Positions 1 to 7,209 of a stretch of 25,095 bases of DNA are shown here, in pieces. Position 1 is the stretch's first letter. Each line of letters starts with the position of its first letter. Below the pieces are notes generated by a model. It worked only from the letters and a program-made list of their open reading frames with translations, was not told the origin of the DNA and ran no database searches. The position numbers and the translations under genes were made by a program. The stretch is from a virus. The stretch lies in IMG/VR virus record IMGVR_UViG_3300027708_001672, positions 1-25,095 of that record; one strand, given 5' to 3'.

Positions 1-652
1 AAGTTGTCCCTGCTAATAGTTTAATGTTTCCACCTGTACTTTGAGCAAACAATACCAATGCTGTAGCAGAAAGTTCTTTAATGACAGCTTCAGTATAACT
101 GTTTGTGGGTAATGATAATTCGCCATCTGTGCCAAAGGTCCAAGTTTTACTTCCAATAGTAATTGCGTTGCCGTATGTAACTTCTTTAGTAGTTGAATTG
201 TATTGTAATACTCCACTAGTGCCGGCATTGTTTCTAATTGGTGCTACATAGAAACTATCGTTTTGAGCACTAACAGGAGTTAATGTGCTTCCAGTGGCAT
301 TGAATACAATAAGACTGTTAGCTGAAACACTGCCAGTTGGACCAATAAGAATAGAGCCGTTACCAGTGTAACCTTGTCCCGCATTAGTTCCAATAGTAAT
401 AATATTATTACCAGTACCAGCGGCGCCGACGCCAATAGCAACATTACCAATACCAGTGGCACCTGCATTTTGTCCAATAGCAATATTAGTAGGGCCATTG
501 CTACCAGTAGTATTAGTCACCGGCCATGTAATATAATTCTTAATAGATAGTGCCGAACTTTTGTAGTTGACTCCAGAGTCAACTGTAGAAAACACAGTAG
601 TATCGGCTAGTGTAGCTAGCGAGGGTAATTGTGATATTTTAATATTTGCCAT
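1..652 (-). CDS. Tail fibre / adhesin-like structural protein, C-terminus cut off by the window
   Basis: Direct translation from the ATG at 650-652 gives 217 codons with no stop before the left edge, so the gene is partial at its 3' end. The protein begins MANIKISQLPSLATLADTTV. It then carries degenerate glycine/alanine repeats of the type NIAIGQNAG, NVAIGVGAAG, TIGTNAGQG (about residues 55-95). These resemble YadA/Hep_Hag head repeats, which form trimeric left-handed beta-rolls in adhesins and phage fibres. A later stretch (ITIGSKTWTFGTDGEL, about residues 167-182) is also typical of phage fibre shafts. The next gene upstream (ending at 662) is also virion-like. A role in host binding is inferred; the receptor-binding tip is outside the window. 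Confidence 0.75.
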   Translation of the reverse strand, partial: MANIKISQLPSLATLADTTVFSTVDSGVNYKSSALSIKNYITWPVTNTTGSNGPTNIAIGQNAGATGIGNVAIGVGAAGTGNNIITIGTNAGQGYTGNGSILIGPTGSVSANSLIVFNATGSTLTPVSAQNDSFYVAPIRNNAGTSGVLQYNSTTKEVTYGNAITIGSKTWTFGTDGELSLPTNSYTEAVIKELSATALVLFAQSTGGNIKLLAGTT

Positions 653-661
653 TGTTATTCC

Positions 662-1246
662 TTATTCTGTAACGAAATCATCAAAACCTGTTTCTAATGT
701 TAATTGGTCACCATCTTCCAATATGATATTATATTGAGGAAGTGGCAAGTTTATCCAAGGTCTACCCGCCTGTAAGGGCAAGGGTTCTGTATTGTGTGTG
801 GCAACGTTGCCTACATATTGCTCAGGTAACAAGTTAATGTCATAATGGTTTCTGGCACGATAAAATTGCGCATTAGTGTTAGGGTTAGTTAACAGTGCAG
901 AGCCAAATGCATAGCTAACACCTGGTTGGAATATTCCGTCTCTAATGGTAACTGTAACGCCATCACGCGGCTCAAATTGTACATTTGTAACAATCCACGT
1001 TGGGTGATCATACACATACCAAAGTTCAGCTAAACTGTCAAATGCGCCGCCGTGATCAACAAAATAAGCAGTAACACCAGCTTCAGTACTGAGATTAAGA
1101 TGACTACCGATATCCGAGCTGACAGATCCTGGTACGGTTCCATTGCCAGCTACAGTCCATCCTAATCGTTTGGTCTGTGCTAGTTCCAACTTGGCTACTT
1201 GCCTAAGTTCTTTGTTAGATAGTGTTGATATGCCGTTGGCTGCCAT
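662..1246 (-). CDS. Putative virion (tail-associated) protein, 194 aa
   Basis: Begins [20 protein letters not shown]; the ATG follows a GAGG at a longer than usual spacing. The N-terminal 30 residues form a charged helix ([16 protein letters not shown]). The rest is beta-rich, with no signal peptide or membrane segment. It contains a putative catalytic-free sandwich-like region ([22 protein letters not shown], residues about 61-82). The style and place, next to a fibre gene and behind a late-type promoter motif at 1264-1273, suggest a structural or tail protein. I do not recognise a named family. It is the first gene of a leftward unit that diverges from the hemA-type gene. Confidence 0.6.
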   Translation of the reverse strand: MAANGISTLSNKELRQVAKLELAQTKRLGWTVAGNGTVPGSVSSDIGSHLNLSTEAGVTAYFVDHGGAFDSLAELWYVYDHPTWIVTNVQFEPRDGVTVTIRDGIFQPGVSYAFGSALLTNPNTNAQFYRARNHYDINLLPEQYVGNVATHNTEPLPLQAGRPWINLPLPQYNIILEDGDQLTLETGFDDFVTE

Positions 1247-1263
1247 TTTCTGAGTCCTCTACT

Positions 1264-1273
1264 GATATTTATC
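1264..1273 (-). promoter_or_regulatory. Late-type promoter motif (GATAAATATC)
   Basis: On the minus strand this reads GATAAATATC, close to the T4-type late promoter consensus TATAAATA. It starts about 18-27 bases upstream of the ATG at 1246, leaving room for a short leader. An identical decamer lies at 5336-5345, also just upstream of a leftward operon. That it is used by a late sigma factor is inference. Confidence 0.45.
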
Positions 1274-1287
1274 GGATAAGTATAGAT

Positions 1288-2487
1288 ATGATTAATCACG
1301 AACCTTTCACAAAACTCATTGCAGATTTAAAAGACTCGGGCAAGTATCGTGTGTTTAACGATATTGTACGAGAAACAGGTAAATTTCCCAAAGCTATTTG
1401 GTATGGGCCATACAACATTAAGAACATTGTAAACTGGTGTTCAAATGACTACTTGGGCATGGGTCAAAACAAAGTAGTACTAGATGCTATGCGTACAGCA
1501 TTAGACATGACTGGAGCGGGTTCGGGCGGTACACGTAACATTGGCGGCACTAGTCATTATCATGTAGCATTAGAACATGAGCTTGCTAGTTTACATAAAA
1601 AAGAAAAAGCTGTACTATTTTCAAGTGCTTATGTAGCTAATGAATGGACACTAATTGCCCTAGCTAAAATTATTCCAAATATTGAATATATCAGCGATGA
1701 AAATAACCACAACAGTATTATAGTAGGTATTAGTCATAGTAAGGCTAACAAAGTTATCTTTAAACACAACGACTTAGACGATCTGGAACAAAAATTAAAG
1801 ATTAGTTTTGCTCAAGGTAAAACTCCTTGTGTGGTATTTGAATCAGTATACAGTATGGACGGAGATGTTAGCCCTATGTCAGAAATATGCAAGTTGGCTA
1901 ACAAGTACAAGGCCATAACCTATATAGATGAAGTTCATGCGGTAGGATTGTATGGTAAAACTGGCGGCGGCAAAGTCGAAGAACTTGGGCTTGAAGACAA
2001 GATAGACATAGTCAATGGAACCTTGGGAAAGGCCTTTGGAGTACAAGGAGGCTACATTGCTTGCGATAAGATTGTAGCAGATGCCATTCGAAGTGTTGCC
2101 GCTGGTTTTATCTTTACAACTAGTATGAGTCCTGTGACTTGTAGTGGAGCATTGGCTGCTATCAAATGGTTAAAGGATCATAATGAAGTTCGTGAGAAAC
2201 ATCAAGAACGTGCTCAATTATTAAAGACTAAGCTAAAAGCTGCTGGGATTCCTGTTATGGACTGTAGTACTACACACATTGTTCCTGTACTAGTAGGCGA
2301 TGCCAAACGTGCCAAAGCTATGAGCGATGCATTGTTAACTGACTATAGCATTTACTGCCAGCCCATAAATTTTCCCACAGTTGATGTGGGAACAGAGAGG
2401 TTGCGTTTTGCACCTACTCCGTTTCATGATGATGGTATGATTGAGGATCTAGTTAATGCACTAGTCCATGTGTTTAATACAAACTGA
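1288..2487 (+). CDS. hemA: 5-aminolevulinate synthase (ALAS)
   Basis: Condenses glycine with succinyl-CoA to 5-aminolevulinate, the first step of tetrapyrrole synthesis by the Shemin route; PLP-dependent, alpha-oxoamine synthase family, cytosolic. The 399 residues match the usual bacterial length. Visible motifs: [11 protein letters not shown] (49-59); [17 protein letters not shown] (76-92), whose GTRNI distinguishes ALAS from BioF and Kbl; [11 protein letters not shown] (213-223); the PLP lysine K248 in [14 protein letters not shown] (277-282); [10 protein letters not shown] (371-380). No key motif is missing. The ATG at 1288 is chosen because it gives the normal ALAS N-terminus; the upstream extension is not ALAS-like. 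Only a weak GGATAAG precedes it. It is the lone plus-strand gene in the first 21 kb and overlaps the convergent gene by 14 bases. ALAS genes are known from aquatic phages, so an auxiliary metabolic role is likely. The BioF/Kbl alternative is much less likely. Confidence 0.93.
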   Translation: MINHEPFTKLIADLKDSGKYRVFNDIVRETGKFPKAIWYGPYNIKNIVNWCSNDYLGMGQNKVVLDAMRTALDMTGAGSGGTRNIGGTSHYHVALEHELASLHKKEKAVLFSSAYVANEWTLIALAKIIPNIEYISDENNHNSIIVGISHSKANKVIFKHNDLDDLEQKLKISFAQGKTPCVVFESVYSMDGDVSPMSEICKLANKYKAITYIDEVHAVGLYGKTGGGKVEELGLEDKIDIVNGTLGKAFGVQGGYIACDKIVADAIRSVAAGFIFTTSMSPVTCSGALAAIKWLKDHNEVREKHQERAQLLKTKLKAAGIPVMDCSTTHIVPVLVGDAKRAKAMSDALLTDYSIYCQPINFPTVDVGTERLRFAPTPFHDDGMIEDLVNALVHVFNTN

Positions 2488-2704
2488 TAAGTTGTGTAAC
2501 ACCAAATACCAGTGCCGCTATTGCTTGTTGATCAGCGGCAGCTTCTTGTAATTTATCAGTACTGATTAAATCTTGTAAGATCTCTTTAGCTTCACTAGGA
2601 CTTAGTTGTCCTGCTCCAACAGCTTCATGTACTTGTAGTGCGTATTGAGCACGTTCTGCAGCCCATGGATGTCCGCTTTGCATTACTTCTGTTAATACAC
2701 TCAT
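2474..2704 (-). CDS. Small helical protein of unknown function, 76 aa
   Basis: Begins [20 protein letters not shown]. It is predicted largely alpha-helical ([48 protein letters not shown] in sequence order), with no cysteines, signal peptide or membrane segment. The start codon follows the stop of the lipoprotein gene with no gap (TAAATG), so it is the last gene of the coupled operon that starts at 5311. It ends 14 bases inside the convergent hemA-type gene. The SPSEAKEIL segment could be a small helix-turn-helix bundle, but I recognise no named family. Possibly a minor virion or assembly protein, judged only from context. Confidence 0.6.
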   Translation of the reverse strand: MSVLTEVMQSGHPWAAERAQYALQVHEAVGAGQLSPSEAKEILQDLISTDKLQEAAADQQAIAALVFGVTQLISLY

Positions 2705-3088
2705 TTAGAATCTCCCTTGTACTGATCCAGCTAGGATCTCAGTTTGTTGTTTAATAATCTTTAGTTTTATATCGCAATACATAGGACTCACTGGACCTTT
2801 GGCTAATCTATCTTGATATTCTTTAACTGTTGTTGTTAGTGTGCCTGTTAACTTACTGATATCTCTAGTAGGCTTAGTACGAGCATAGGTATCAAACCAT
2901 TCTACATTAATTGCCAATGCACTTAACTGACTGGCTTGATCGGCCTTGCAATCAAAGTGATTAGCTTGTACTTGTATGTCCGTAATAACTTTAGCTTGGT
3001 TAACATCCCAGCGGCTGGGAATCATTTCCATAATGCTTGCACAACCTGTCAAGCCCATAAAGGCCAACACTACTAATAGTTTTTTCAT
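2705..3088 (-). CDS. Small lipoprotein, 127 aa
   Basis: The N-terminus MKKLLVVLAFMGLTGC is a type II signal with lipobox LTGC, so the mature protein should begin at Cys16 with a lipid anchor. The ATG at 3088 is chosen for this signal and for AGGAAG upstream; an in-frame extension would spoil it. The mature part is mostly helical (residues about 25-70 and 80-125) with two further cysteines (C42, C98) that could form a disulfide. The start overlaps the stop of the deaminase/ART gene (ATGA), so the two are coupled. Possible roles are a periplasmic partner of that protein, superinfection exclusion or an outer-membrane spanin. No inner-membrane spanin partner is visible. Confidence 0.7.
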   Translation of the reverse strand: MKKLLVVLAFMGLTGCASIMEMIPSRWDVNQAKVITDIQVQANHFDCKADQASQLSALAINVEWFDTYARTKPTRDISKLTGTLTTTVKEYQDRLAKGPVSPMYCDIKLKIIKQQTEILAGSVQGRF

Positions 3089-4404
3089 TTGTTTCTTCCT
3101 GATCTCATGTTTGCTTGCCAATGGGCCAGCTGGCCTTTACGGCCGCCTTGCTTGGCAATTTTTCTTAAGCTGCTAATACTGGCATGTTTGGGTATACCAT
3201 GTCTAGCACTATCGCCCTTGTCTTGTGGATTCTTTCCGTCAGCAAAATTCTCCGCTATATCCTGTTGACCTTCTATAGTCAATCTGTCTAGTGCTATTGG
3301 ATTTAATACAACATTTGGTTTCAAGCCTTTAGTGTTGGTATAGGCTACATGCACTTGATCTGTGGGTTCTATAACAAAACTCACACAATGTTTACCAACC
3401 CAGTCAGGTTTGCCCACGCTAAACCAAATGCCTATTACAGGAATAAATGGATGTTCATCTGTGCTTAAACGACCGTATTCTCGTTCGCCTGTGGCATCAC
3501 GACGAGGTTTTAGTCCTCCACTTTTCTTAATTGCTTCTAGCTTATTAGTACAATGATAAACTCGTTTACCTACTATGTCTTGTCCGGGAAATAGATTTAC
3601 ACCAGGAATATTCTTAGGAGGTCTAAGTCCTTGGTAGTTGGTAAATTCTTCGGCAAAGTTCTCATCCAAAGTTTCCCACTCTTCTCCAGCATCACCAACT
3701 TTTTGTTGTGCAGCTTGAATTGTTTGTATAGGGTACTGTTTTTCTATTTTATCAATTGCTTGGTTATACATCTGTACTTGACTAGCAACATCTGCTACCA
3801 TTAATGCTTGACCAAATCCTGGAATAAAATATAGTAAGGTAGACAAGTTTGGAAACTTTTCTTTAAGCTGTGATAAAGGATTTCCTTCAACATCTTGGCC
3901 GCCAAACTGAACTTCATCTAACTCATCTAAGAACGTATCTGCAAACTGTTTGCACATTTTGTTCAACTGTTTGTTTTTAGTAACAACTTCTTTATACTCG
4001 CCATGATCAGCATCTTGAGTTGGATCTTTGTATCCACAATAAACATGTTTAAATCCATGGTGATTGATTAGATCAGTACAGCTCATACCAACACGACTCT
4101 CAGCTGTGTCATCATCTTGTTCATTGCAGGGACTTAGAGTAGTAATCATGACACTGCCTTTGGGAATCTCACCATAGTACTTTTGATATTCTTCAATTAC
4201 TGCTCGTTCAGCATGTACACGCAATTGACCTTTAGGATAGTTTAACTTGGCAACAAATTTACCCTTTGGAGTGAGTATACCAGCTGCAACCATTCCATAG
4301 TATTCTGGAGCTGCCGCTTGTCCTTTCTTAATTAAAGAACATAACTCAGCTAAACGATCATCTAGCTGGTTCATGTCCACTGATTCAAATTCTACTAGTC
4401 TCAT
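3085..4404 (-). CDS. Putative packaged effector: zinc deaminase domain plus ADP-ribosyltransferase-like domain, 439 aa
   Basis: The ATG at 4404 shares its A with the upstream stop (TAATG), so translation starts at MRLVEFESVD, a short basic/acidic leader resembling a capsid-targeting peptide. Residues about 35-125 look like a cytidine-deaminase-fold domain: H64-A-E66 (zinc ligand and catalytic Glu), then P92-C93 and C109 as the other ligands, with an unusually long 15-residue insert between the cysteines. Residues 187-213 form a hydrophobic helix (IPGFGQALMVADVASQ) of the kind seen in toxin-type proteins. Residues 281-380 (VYHCTNKLEAIKKSGGL, then GIWFSV and VSFVIEP) resemble ADP-ribosyltransferase or DarT/Tpt1-like folds. 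The C-terminus is strongly basic. The deaminase call is good; the ART call is tentative. The substrate (base, nucleotide or protein) cannot be told. Confidence 0.7.
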   Translation of the reverse strand: MRLVEFESVDMNQLDDRLAELCSLIKKGQAAAPEYYGMVAAGILTPKGKFVAKLNYPKGQLRVHAERAVIEEYQKYYGEIPKGSVMITTLSPCNEQDDDTAESRVGMSCTDLINHHGFKHVYCGYKDPTQDADHGEYKEVVTKNKQLNKMCKQFADTFLDELDEVQFGGQDVEGNPLSQLKEKFPNLSTLLYFIPGFGQALMVADVASQVQMYNQAIDKIEKQYPIQTIQAAQQKVGDAGEEWETLDENFAEEFTNYQGLRPPKNIPGVNLFPGQDIVGKRVYHCTNKLEAIKKSGGLKPRRDATGEREYGRLSTDEHPFIPVIGIWFSVGKPDWVGKHCVSFVIEPTDQVHVAYTNTKGLKPNVVLNPIALDRLTIEGQQDIAENFADGKNPQDKGDSARHGIPKHASISSLRKIAKQGGRKGQLAHWQANMRSGRNK

Positions 4405-5198
4405 TATTTTTTTGCAGTTTTGGCTGCATCCTTCCAAGCCTGTGCTGTAGGGGCTTTGGGACTGCTAGCAGGTCTACTGGTGCCGGCCGCCTTGCGTTTG
4501 TTCACATTGTAATACAGGCCATGCTTTGCAGCCTCCGTCACACCTTCATCCGCGGGCATTGCCCAGTTTAGTTGAGGGAATCTATGTCCTAGTTTTTTCG
4601 CGGCTCGCATCCCTTTTTGTTCTGCTTCTTCTTGTGAACCTGCACGAACTTTTACTTTATCAGACTGATGCGGACCATAATCAAAACTAACTTCCCATAC
4701 CGTGTTTGGATCAACTTGATCTCTTGAGCCTTCCGCCATACCTTCGTTTGGCACACAGTTTCGAACCTGTCCGCCGTTCTTGCCTTTCTTGGTACCTTCG
4801 GCATGCTTGCCTGGCCAGCACTTGGTAAAGCCATTGCTGTCTTTAGCACCTTTCTTAAGTTCAGCAATCATGCGTGTACCTTCAGCAATCATCTGTGCCA
4901 TCTCATCAATGCTTTCACAATTCCAACGACGCAATGCCAACGCTTTAGGAGTAGGCTTGCCATTAGGCTTTTTCATTGGGCCTTTATTGCCGCTCATTCT
5001 AGCACAGAAACTCTTACGGCGTTTTGCTGCTTTTGATCCTGCTTTTAATTTGCTAGGTTTAGTAGTTACGGCTGTTTGTAATTTGCTACCTGGATGTTCT
5101 CTACGATAAGCGTTAACGGCCTTACGACTAAGACCGTTGGTCTTGTCGTGGTGATTGACCTTGTTCCAATCTTCGTTAAGTAGTTCGTTGATTTTCAT
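4404..5198 (-). CDS. Basic modular protein with capsid-targeting-like N-terminus, 264 aa
   Basis: Begins MKINELLNEDWNK, matching the pattern M-[KR]-x2-E-[FIL]-[IL]-x-E of T4 internal head proteins, which are cut after the last Glu by the prohead protease. Residues about 25-94 form a very basic domain ending KSFCARMSGNKGPMKKP and ALALRRWNC, which resembles a phage domain of unknown function (possibly DUF6321). Further segments are KGAKDSNGFTKCWPGKHAEG (about 116-135), a small alpha/beta domain WEVSFDYGPHQSDKVKV (168-184) with a helix EEAEQKGMRAAKKLG, and a lysine/alanine-rich tail (223-264). The segments are separated by I-A-E, M-A-E and T-E sites that could be protease cut sites. Likely packaged with DNA. 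It overlaps both neighbours (ATGA upstream, TAATG downstream). Confidence 0.7.
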   Translation of the reverse strand: MKINELLNEDWNKVNHHDKTNGLSRKAVNAYRREHPGSKLQTAVTTKPSKLKAGSKAAKRRKSFCARMSGNKGPMKKPNGKPTPKALALRRWNCESIDEMAQMIAEGTRMIAELKKGAKDSNGFTKCWPGKHAEGTKKGKNGGQVRNCVPNEGMAEGSRDQVDPNTVWEVSFDYGPHQSDKVKVRAGSQEEAEQKGMRAAKKLGHRFPQLNWAMPADEGVTEAAKHGLYYNVNKRKAAGTSRPASSPKAPTAQAWKDAAKTAKK

Positions 5199-5311
5199 AG
5201 CTTGTTAATCTCTTCAAAAGTTAGAGGTATACCAGCTAGGCCGCACCCAAACAACGCCAATCCAATGTATAGTTGTTTAAACAGGGCTGTAAGGGTTTCT
5301 TGGTCGATCAT
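5195..5311 (-). CDS. Tiny single-span membrane protein, 38 aa
   Basis: Translated from the ATG at 5311: MIDQETLTALFKQLYIGLAL, then FGCGLAGIPLTFEEINKL. One hydrophobic segment (about residues 14-30) could span the membrane. Three in-frame ATGs lie close together (5320, 5317, 5311). The last has a GAGG at 9 bases and is preferred; the earlier ones sit directly on the GAGG. The stop overlaps the next start (ATGA), which supports a real gene and makes it the first cistron of the 5311-2474 operon. It lies just below the late-type motif at 5336-5345. Function unknown; the IGLALFGCGLAGIPL segment is a common phage mini-protein type. Confidence 0.6.
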   Translation of the reverse strand: MIDQETLTALFKQLYIGLALFGCGLAGIPLTFEEINKL

Positions 5312-5335
5312 ATCCATCATCCTCGGGGTATACTG

Positions 5336-5345
5336 GATATTTATC
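5336..5345 (-). promoter_or_regulatory. Late-type promoter motif (GATAAATATC)
   Basis: On the minus strand this is identical to the decamer at 1264-1273 and resembles the T4-type late promoter TATAAATA. It sits about 25 bases upstream of the ATG at 5311 and inside the 39-base gap after the nuclease gene, the expected place for the promoter of the internal-protein operon. Late use is inferred. Confidence 0.5.
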
Positions 5346-5349
5346 AGGT

Positions 5350-6174
5350 TCAGTCGGCGGAAGCGTTGGCTCCGCACTTTGCTCGTTTAGCATTAGTTAG
5401 TGCTCCAAAGTTTATTGGCCATTCTTGTCCCGGTGCTAGCTCAACAGCACCTTGTGGGAACGCATACTTAACTCCAGCTTCTTGCATGATCTGTGCAACT
5501 GGCTTACGGAATACAGTTAGATCGTTACCTAAGTTAACATATGGCTTTGTGTGTGGAAATGCCCAACCAGCGATTTGTTTGGTTTGGTTGTTAATAACAA
5601 TCTTATAATATCCGTGTGGAACAATAACTCCATTGCCAATACTAGGATCACCAGCGCCATAAAATGCGCCAACGTATATAGTAAACGGTTGGTTCAGTTG
5701 TACGGCCCACCCGCGGACTGATGTCTCTAACAACTTCCAGATTCCCCTGTTTAAAGAACCGTGTTGTGGATACATGTTTGTCATTAAAAAACTTTCGTAC
5801 TCCACTTGCTGTGTCCAACTTAGGTCGCCGTCTGGAGCGGCATGCCCTTTATCGTAACCTGTGCCAACATAGTCATCTGGACGAGCACCTGTGCCGCCTA
5901 ATGATTGGTCGGCAACAAAAGCATTTGTGCGTGGAAAACAACCTAATGCGTTCTGTGGTAGTAGTGTATAAGCAACATAAGCAGGAATCTTTACAGGAGC
6001 ATCGTATGCTACTAGATATGCTTCACGGCAAATAGGTTGTGCTGGTCGTGCTGTTTGTGCGAATCCATACGGACTGTGTACCTGACATGCTTGTGGTGCT
6101 AAGGGCGCACGTTGCTCCCAGGCTTGTGCTAGTCCTGCTGATAGTAGCAGAACAATGGCTAAAAATCGTTTCAT
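5350..6174 (-). CDS. Secreted DNA/RNA non-specific endonuclease (NUC1 family), 274 aa
   Basis: Cleaves DNA and probably RNA without sequence specificity; beta-beta-alpha-metal fold. The signal peptide MKRFLAIVLLLSAGLAQA ends in a good signal-peptidase site (AQA before W19), so it is exported to the periplasm or beyond. The active-site block is YDKGHAAPDGD, where D-K-G-H replaces the usual D-R-G-H and H111 is the general base. The second block, TNMYPQHGSLNRGIWKLLE, holds the metal-binding N142 and E150. Mature cysteines (C30, C49, C79, and one near the C-terminus) fit disulfides. ATG 6174 is chosen over an upstream TTG because it begins the signal peptide and has GGAG at 6 bases. Export would spare the phage genome and host cytosol; periplasmic destruction of competing phage DNA is one possible job (inferred). 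Confidence 0.9.
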   Translation of the reverse strand: MKRFLAIVLLLSAGLAQAWEQRAPLAPQACQVHSPYGFAQTARPAQPICREAYLVAYDAPVKIPAYVAYTLLPQNALGCFPRTNAFVADQSLGGTGARPDDYVGTGYDKGHAAPDGDLSWTQQVEYESFLMTNMYPQHGSLNRGIWKLLETSVRGWAVQLNQPFTIYVGAFYGAGDPSIGNGVIVPHGYYKIVINNQTKQIAGWAFPHTKPYVNLGNDLTVFRKPVAQIMQEAGVKYAFPQGAVELAPGQEWPINFGALTNAKRAKCGANASAD

Positions 6175-6204
6175 ATAGTACTCCAATTAAGTACTACTAT
6201 TTAC

Positions 6205-6642
6205 CTAGAAACTATTATTGAACCAGCCTATTCGGCGTCCTTCAGCAATACGTCGATCATGTTCTTCTACACTGCCTGGAAAACGCCAAGCCCACACAGC
6301 TACACAGAACATGAATATGCCTGTGTAAATAATACCGCGAGCAGGTACATTGGTAAAATACATAATAGCCAAGCTGGAGCTCATCATGGCTAGCATAAAG
6401 AACTTCATCTTAGTTGGGAATACACGCTTCTCGCCCCAATTGGTCAGGAAAGGTCCAAAGATTTTGTGATTGTATAACCAAGCATGCATCACAGGTGAAC
6501 CTTTGGCAAAGCAATAGGCCGCAAACACCACAAAACAACTGTAAGGTATACCGGGAGTGATTAACCCTACATAAGCCATGCCTAGGCTTAAAAATCCCAA
6601 GACTTTCCAAAGGAATCTTTTTATTGTATGAATTGTAGCCAT
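6205..6642 (-). CDS. DUF454 (YbaN-like) inner-membrane protein, 145 aa
   Basis: The N-terminal half matches the DUF454 pattern: K-R-F-L-W-K-V-L-G-F-L-S-L-G-M, a GLITPGIP turn, F-A-A-Y-C-F-A-K-G-S-P, then H-x-W-L-Y-N-H-K-I-F-G-P followed by W-G-E-K-R. Hydrophobic segments at about residues 10-32, 35-48, 82-98 and 103-120 make it a small polytopic inner-membrane protein. No catalytic residues are known for the family. The start overlaps the end of the HNH gene by 22 bases, so both are probably read from the promoter at 7181-7209. In a phage it may alter the host membrane; its actual role is unknown. Confidence 0.85.
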   Translation of the reverse strand: MATIHTIKRFLWKVLGFLSLGMAYVGLITPGIPYSCFVVFAAYCFAKGSPVMHAWLYNHKIFGPFLTNWGEKRVFPTKMKFFMLAMMSSSLAIMYFTNVPARGIIYTGIFMFCVAVWAWRFPGSVEEHDRRIAEGRRIGWFNNSF

Positions 6643-7136
6643 TCTTTATGTTTAATGTTAAATGGTAACTTTTTACGTTTACCTACTAGGTCATAGACAT
6701 CAGGTTTGTAAGGTTTGATTTTTGGTTTCCAACCTTTAACTTGATCGCTCTTGTTAGCGTTGCATGGTCCGCATGCTGTAGTACAGTTTTCCCAAGTACT
6801 CTTACCGCCTTTGCTTACTGGCAACACGTGGTCTAGTGTAGCATCTTTACGTTCAATTTTGGCGCCGCAATACTGACACTGGCAATTGTCTCGTAGGTAC
6901 ACATTGCTACGACTAAATCGGACAGATTTTTTAGGTTTCATGTACTCGCGTAACATCATTACACTGGGCACTTGTGTTTCCCAATTGGCTGAATGCACTA
7001 TCCAATTCTCGTGTAGGTACAATACATCGGCTTTATCTAAAACCATGTATCGAATTGCATCTTGCCAGGTAATTGTGCTCAACGGCATCAACCCCACTGG
7101 GTTTCCATCTGCGTTGAGCAAAAGACAATCGGACAT
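6621..7136 (-). CDS. HNH endonuclease, 171 aa
   Basis: Metal-dependent DNA endonuclease of the HNH type. A zinc knuckle is visible: C87-Q-Y-C90 and C122-G-P-C125. The catalytic block is LDHVLPVSKGG, with H103 as general base, then W115-E-N117 and NANKSD at 127-131. The N-terminal 70 residues (LLNADGNPVGLMPLSTITWQ) are the usual companion domain seen with this HNH type in cyanobacterial and phage proteins. Free-standing, with no intron or split gene around it, so a homing role is not evident; it could take part in DNA processing or exclusion. It follows a consensus promoter at 7181-7209. The Shine-Dalgarno is weak (GAGAG). Confidence 0.9.
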   Translation of the reverse strand: MSDCLLLNADGNPVGLMPLSTITWQDAIRYMVLDKADVLYLHENWIVHSANWETQVPSVMMLREYMKPKKSVRFSRSNVYLRDNCQCQYCGAKIERKDATLDHVLPVSKGGKSTWENCTTACGPCNANKSDQVKGWKPKIKPYKPDVYDLVGKRKKLPFNIKHKEWLQFIQ

Positions 7137-7180
7137 TTTAATACTCTCATAGTTGTGTTACAGACCCAACCTAAGTATTT

Positions 7181-7209
7181 ATTATACACTAGATTACAGT
7201 TTATGTCAA
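7181..7209 (-). promoter_or_regulatory. Consensus sigma70-type promoter for the HNH-DUF454 unit
   Basis: On the minus strand TTGACA (7204-7209) and TATAAT (7181-7186) are separated by exactly 17 bases. Both hexamers match the consensus. The -35 overlaps the 3' end of the YqgE/AlgH gene. The leader to the ATG at 7136 would be about 40 bases. The -10 is embedded in GTATAATAAATAC, so a late-type motif may overlap the early-type one. Confidence 0.75.

Noticed and set aside
13-498. Two minus-strand open frames rich in leucine at the left edge
   Set aside because: They are out of frame with the continuous fibre-like reading from 652 to the window edge, which has a good ATG and protein-like repeats.
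2705-3088. Rz1-type outer-membrane spanin
   Set aside because: Lipobox present, but no overlapping or adjacent inner-membrane spanin and the mature part is not proline-rich.
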